Origin: Pseudomonas brenneri
Lineage (GTDB): Bacteria; Pseudomonadota; Gammaproteobacteria; Pseudomonadales; Pseudomonadaceae
Direction: 5' to 3'
NCBI RefSeq assembly: GCF_007858285.1
Contig: NZ_VFIL01000008.1
Coordinates: 248,001-312,000 of the forward strand
DNA: 64,000 nucleotides
Shown: piece after piece, positions 61,126 through 64,000 of the stretch
Numbering within the stretch: the stretch's first letter is position 1
How the letters are laid out: each line of letters starts with the position of its first letter
Notes under the pieces: generated by a model
The model's input: only the letters and a program-made list of their open reading frames with translations
Told to the model about the DNA's origin: nothing
Database searches by the model: none
Position numbers and translations under genes: made by a program

Positions 61126-62193
61126 ATGCTGGACTGGAAAAACCGTGCAGGCAGCGCCCCAGGCCCAAGCCCTGCGCCCAAGTCGGCCTCCCGCAGCTAT
61201 TTTCGTAACCTGCTGATGAGCCGTGCCCTGCTGACCCTGGTGGTCATATACCTGCTGGTCACCGGCGGCCTGGGTTGGTACTGGAGCCAGGAGCCAGCCT
61301 TGTTCCCGGTCCAGCAAAATGCACAAATGGCCGCTGAAAAAGACGGCAAGCAAATGGTCATCGGCTTCACCACCGTCGAAACCGTCAAGACTGTGATGGG
61401 CACCCTGCTTAACAAGCCTGGCGGCTACATTTCCAACGACCGTTTCCCGCCAGGGTTGTGGATGGACAACACGCCTAGTTGGGAATATGGCGTGCTGGTC
61501 CAGGTGCGTGACCTGACCCGGGCCCTGCGCAAGGACTTTGCCCGCTCGCAATCGCAATCGGCCGAAGACGCCGACCTGGCCAAGGCCGAGCCGCGCTTCA
61601 ACTTTGATAACAAGAGCTGGGTGCTGCCCTCCAGCGAGTCGGAATACCAGGAAGGCATCAACTCCCTGAACCGCTATCAAGTGCGTCTGTCTGACCCCAA
61701 CCAGAAAGGTGCGCTGTTCTATGCGCGTGCCGACAACCTCAACAACTGGCTGGGCGATGTCGCTACCCGCCTGGGTTCGTTGTCGCAGCGCCTGTCGGCC
61801 AGTGTTGGCCGGGTCAAGCTCAACACCGCGTTGAAAACCGAAGCGCTGGCGCCGGGCGAAGTGCCGCAGGTCGATGAAGAAGTGGTGGAAACCCCATGGA
61901 TGCAGATCGACAACGTGTTCTACGAAGCCCGTGGCCAGGCGTGGGCCCTGTCCCACCTGTTGCGCGCGATCGAGGTCGACTTCGCCGACGTGCTGGCCAA
62001 GAAAAACGCCACCGTCAGCGTACGCCAGATCATTCGTGAGCTGGAGGCGTCGCAGGAAACCCTGTGGAGCCCGATGATCCTCAATGGTAGCGGCTACGGC
62101 GTATTGGCCAACCACTCGTTGGTGATGGCCAACTACATCTCCCGTGCCAACGCGGCGGTGATCGACTTGCGCCAACTGCTGAACCAGGGTTGA
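61126..62193 (+). CDS. DUF2333 family membrane-anchored protein
   Basis: A 355-residue protein starting MLDWKNRAGSAPGPS with AAAGGAT eleven bases upstream. One membrane helix (about 38-57, ALLTLVVIYLLVTGGLGWYW) is followed by a periplasmic domain with MGTLLNKPGGYISNDRFPPG, VLVQVRDLTRALRKDFARSQSQS and the conserved NVFYEARGQAWALSHLLRAI. This is DUF2333, conserved beside speA in Pseudomonas; the function is unknown. It is divergent from gcbA over a 275-base gap with a short GCCCC/GGGGC hairpin (61049-61065) and no recognised operator. The NUDIX gene follows after 3 bases. Confidence 0.88.
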   Translation: MLDWKNRAGSAPGPSPAPKSASRSYFRNLLMSRALLTLVVIYLLVTGGLGWYWSQEPALFPVQQNAQMAAEKDGKQMVIGFTTVETVKTVMGTLLNKPGGYISNDRFPPGLWMDNTPSWEYGVLVQVRDLTRALRKDFARSQSQSAEDADLAKAEPRFNFDNKSWVLPSSESEYQEGINSLNRYQVRLSDPNQKGALFYARADNLNNWLGDVATRLGSLSQRLSASVGRVKLNTALKTEALAPGEVPQVDEEVVETPWMQIDNVFYEARGQAWALSHLLRAIEVDFADVLAKKNATVSVRQIIRELEASQETLWSPMILNGSGYGVLANHSLVMANYISRANAAVIDLRQLLNQG

Positions 62194-62196
62194 GTC

Positions 62197-62733
62197 ATGG
62201 TCGACAGCACCAAGGAGGTCGCGCACCGCGCGGCCTCGGATGCCGAACACATTGCCTGGGTCGACGAGCAGGACAACCTGCTCGGCGCCCTGGTGCGCTC
62301 CGATTTGCGTGAGCGCGGGCTGATCGGGCGCGGCACCTACATCATGCTATTCAACTCAAAGGGTGAGCTGTGCGTGCATCGCCGTACCCTGAGCAAGGCC
62401 ATCTACCCGGGTTACTGGGACGTGGCGGCGGGTGGGATGGTGGCGGCGGGCGAGAGCTATGAGCAGTCGGCGGCCCGTGAGCTGGAAGAGGAGTTGGGCG
62501 TCAGCGGTGTTGAATTGACCGCCCACGACCACTTTTTCTTCGAGGATACGGGCAACCGGCTCTGGTGCTCGGCGTTCTCGGCGGTCTGGGATGGGCCGCT
62601 GCAACTGCAGCCTGAAGAGGTGCTGGAAGCGCGCTTTATGAGCATTGAAGCGGTGCTTGCCGATATCGAGCAAAAGTCCTATTGCCCCGACTCCCTGGCT
62701 GCCTTAAAACGCTATCTGGCCGCGCGTCGCTAA
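62197..62733 (+). CDS. NUDIX hydrolase, YfcD-like
   Basis: A 178-residue protein with the full NUDIX box GX5EX7REUXEEXGU at GGMVAAGESYEQSAARELEEELGV-type positions (about residues 79-101), preceded by RRTLSKAIYPGYWDVAA. The N-terminal EHIAWVDEQDNLLGALVRSD resembles YfcD/IPP-isomerase-like NUDIX enzymes, which often act on nucleoside or isoprenoid diphosphates. The substrate is not known. It forms a two-gene operon with the DUF2333 gene. Confidence 0.93.
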   Translation: MVDSTKEVAHRAASDAEHIAWVDEQDNLLGALVRSDLRERGLIGRGTYIMLFNSKGELCVHRRTLSKAIYPGYWDVAAGGMVAAGESYEQSAARELEEELGVSGVELTAHDHFFFEDTGNRLWCSAFSAVWDGPLQLQPEEVLEARFMSIEAVLADIEQKSYCPDSLAALKRYLAARR

Positions 62734-62833
62734 AGTTGCATAAATTGGCGCCATTTGGCTCTTAGCAAGTAGGCTTTTTGCCGTTACACTGCGCGACTTT
62801 TCAAGCCGAACCGCTACAGCGTCTCCCCGGCCC

Positions 62834-62937
62834 CCTGTAGGAGCGAGCTTGCTCGCGAAAAATCCAATGCCACCGCGTGCTGCCTGAATGCCCGCGTTAT
62901 CGTTGACGATTTTCGCGAGCAAGCTCGCTCCTACAGA
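62834..62937. repeat. REPIN (TGTAGGAGCGAGC type)
   Basis: Facing REPs CTGTAGGAGCGAGCTTGCTC and GAGCAAGCTCGCTCCTACAG with spacer CGTTATCGTTGACGATT. It fills one third of the 319-base gap 62734-63052; the rest holds a probable promoter for the YciH gene but no recognised operator. Confidence 0.9.
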
Positions 62938-63052
62938 GGCAAACGGTGAGGCCTGGGCGGTTCGGTAGCGCTGCCCCTGCCTGAGTGGGGCTTCGCGGTC
63001 AGCCGCCCATTGCGGGCACTGATCAGTCTTCATCCTCCCAAGAGGATTGCCG

Positions 63053-63424
63053 GTGGCCAAAAAAGCCGCATCCTTCGCCGCCCTTGGTGGCCTGGTGTTT
63101 TCCACCGACGCAGGTCGGCATTGCCCGGACTGTCGCCAGCCCGTGGACGCCTGTACCTGCAAACAGACCCTGATTCCCGAAGGTGACGGCATTGCCCGCG
63201 TGCGTCGCGAGAGCAAGGGCCGTGGCGGCAAGACGGTGACCACCATCACCGGCGTGCCCCTGGCAGCCGAGCCACTCAAGGAGTTGGCCACCGTGCTGAA
63301 GAAGCGCTGTGGCACCGGTGGCGCGCTGAAAGACGGGATTATCGAAATCCAGGGCGATCACGTCGAGTTGCTGTTGGCCGAGTTGATCAAGCTCGGATAC
63401 AAGGCGAAGAAATCCGGCGGCTAG
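63053..63424 (+). CDS. SUI1/eIF1-like translation factor YciH
   Basis: A 123-residue protein of the SUI1 family. The GTG at 63053 is the preferred start (AGAGGA six bases upstream, product beginning AKKAASFAALGG); a TTG six bases earlier also fits. It has a zinc-ribbon-like HCPDCRQPVDACTCK followed by the SUI1 core RRESKGRGGKTVTTITGVPL and IIEIQGDHVELLLAELIKLG. In E. coli YciH influences start-codon fidelity and stress translation. It lies just upstream of speA, as in P. aeruginosa. Confidence 0.93.
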   Translation: MAKKAASFAALGGLVFSTDAGRHCPDCRQPVDACTCKQTLIPEGDGIARVRRESKGRGGKTVTTITGVPLAAEPLKELATVLKKRCGTGGALKDGIIEIQGDHVELLLAELIKLGYKAKKSGG

Positions 63425-63428
63425 CAGC

Positions 63429-63482
63429 CTCTGTGAAACCCGCACCGACGAGCGCGCTCGTCGTCTTCATGGTTTCACAGAG
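63429..63482. repeat. Large inverted repeat with an inner hairpin before speA
   Basis: CTCTGTGAAACC (63429-63440) and GGTTTCACAGAG (63471-63482) form a perfect 12-bp stem, and the enclosed GACGAGC/GCTCGTC (63448-63461) forms an inner hairpin. No T-run follows, so it is not a standard terminator. It starts 5 bases after the yciH stop; it could be an RNA end structure or a relic of a mobile repeat. The remaining gap to 63620 has no other assignable feature. Confidence 0.6.
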
Positions 63483-63620
63483 CCTGTTCCTGACCGGTGT
63501 CTAAACTCTGTCCTGCAAGTGGGGTCTACCCCTCTCACAGGCAAATCGTCATTTTCACTCTTTAGACTGCGCCAGCCTCTGACTTGGGTGGCGCTCTTCG
63601 ACTTTATATAGGGGACTTCG

Positions 63621-64000
63621 ATGTCCGTACGACGCACACGCAAAGACGATGGCAGCCAATGGACAGTTGCGGACAGCCGCAGTGTTTACGGGATTCGCCA
63701 TTGGGGGGCCGGGTATTTCGCGATCAATGATGCCGGTCGCGTTGAAGTCCGTCCGAACGGCCCGAACAGCTCGCCCATCGATTTGTACGAGCAAGTGGAC
63801 GAGCTGCGCAAAAGCGGCCTGTCCCTGCCATTGCTGGTGCGCTTCCCGGACATCCTGCAAGACCGCGTGCGCCAGTTGACCGGTGCCTTCGACGCGAACA
63901 TCGAGCGCCTGGAATACCAGAGCAAATACACCGCGCTGTACCCGATCAAGGTCAACCAGCAGGAAGCGGTGATCGAGAACATCATCGCCACCCAGGACGT
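63621..64000 (+). CDS. speA: Biosynthetic arginine decarboxylase SpeA, N-terminal part (runs off window)
   Basis: The first 126 codons are present, starting MSVRRTRKDDGSQWTVADSR with GGGGA upstream. The conserved YGIRHWGAGYFAINDAGRVE, PLLVRFPDILQDRV and YPIKVNQQEAVIENI with the PLP-binding lysine are seen, the last one close to the window edge. SpeA makes agmatine from arginine, the first step of putrescine synthesis by the ADC route. Long by family standards (about 630 residues expected), so most of the gene lies outside. Confidence 0.95.
   Translation, partial: MSVRRTRKDDGSQWTVADSRSVYGIRHWGAGYFAINDAGRVEVRPNGPNSSPIDLYEQVDELRKSGLSLPLLVRFPDILQDRVRQLTGAFDANIERLEYQSKYTALYPIKVNQQEAVIENIIATQD

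Overview
The window reads as chromosomal DNA of a Pseudomonas of the fluorescens group. It is GC-rich with tightly packed, co-directional operons. It carries genus-typical blocks (dusB-fis-purH-purD-retS; accB-accC; aroQ; gcbA; speA) and about fifteen REP/REPIN palindromes of the fluorescens type. No phage, plasmid, integrase, transposase, CRISPR, tRNA or rRNA gene was seen. Gene names come from motifs and remembered relatives; no database search was run. Layout: (1) 1-4.8 kb: a partial AGE-family sugar epimerase, the urease accessory operon ureE-ureF-ureG-hupE/ureJ behind a clear sigma-54 promoter with an NtrC-like site, an NlpC/P60 hydrolase, a DesT-like TetR regulator, and a small secreted protein made of tandem repeats. 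(2) 5-15.5 kb: AsmA protein, a family-I-like lipase, a DMT exporter divergent from an AraC regulator across a perfect operator-like palindrome, PsiF, an AI-2E permease, a YegD-like Hsp70 divergent from cbpA, and a soluble histidine kinase. (3) 15.6-25.8 kb: one long minus-strand nitrogen operon, urtABCDE (urea ABC importer) followed by ureD-ureA-two GNAT acetyltransferases-ureB-ureC, also behind a sigma-54-type promoter. Together with ureEFG this makes a complete urea uptake and hydrolysis module under apparent nitrogen control. (4) 25.9-42.7 kb: a metal and corrin block. It holds a TonB receptor plus ABC importer with a near-consensus Zur box, a copper cluster (two DUF2946 proteins, PCu(A)C chaperone, OprC-like receptor, PepSY protein), and divergent cobalamin genes cobK-cobL / cobG-cobH-cobI-cbiG::cobJ. 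As I remember P. aeruginosa PAO1, urtA and retS are almost adjacent there and the cob/TonB/ABC genes lie elsewhere, so this block looks translocated, with copper genes placed inside it. (5) 43-44.4 kb: an unrecognised 260-residue protein and a MarC-family protein. (6) 44.6-64 kb: the conserved core retS, purD, purH, fis, dusB, DUF3426, prmA, accC, accB, aroQ, chemoreceptor, gcbA, then on the plus strand DUF2333, NUDIX, SUI1/YciH and the start of speA. The most informative new signals are regulatory: two sigma-54/NtrC promoters on the two separated urease loci, a Zur box on the TonB/ABC operon, a palindrome in front of the copper operon, and the AraC/DMT operator. Structural oddities are an MITE-like element nested inside a REP hairpin, REPINs sitting inside several operons including between ureB and ureC, a 3 x 81 bp in-frame repeat gene, and the orphan protein at 43.0-43.8 kb.
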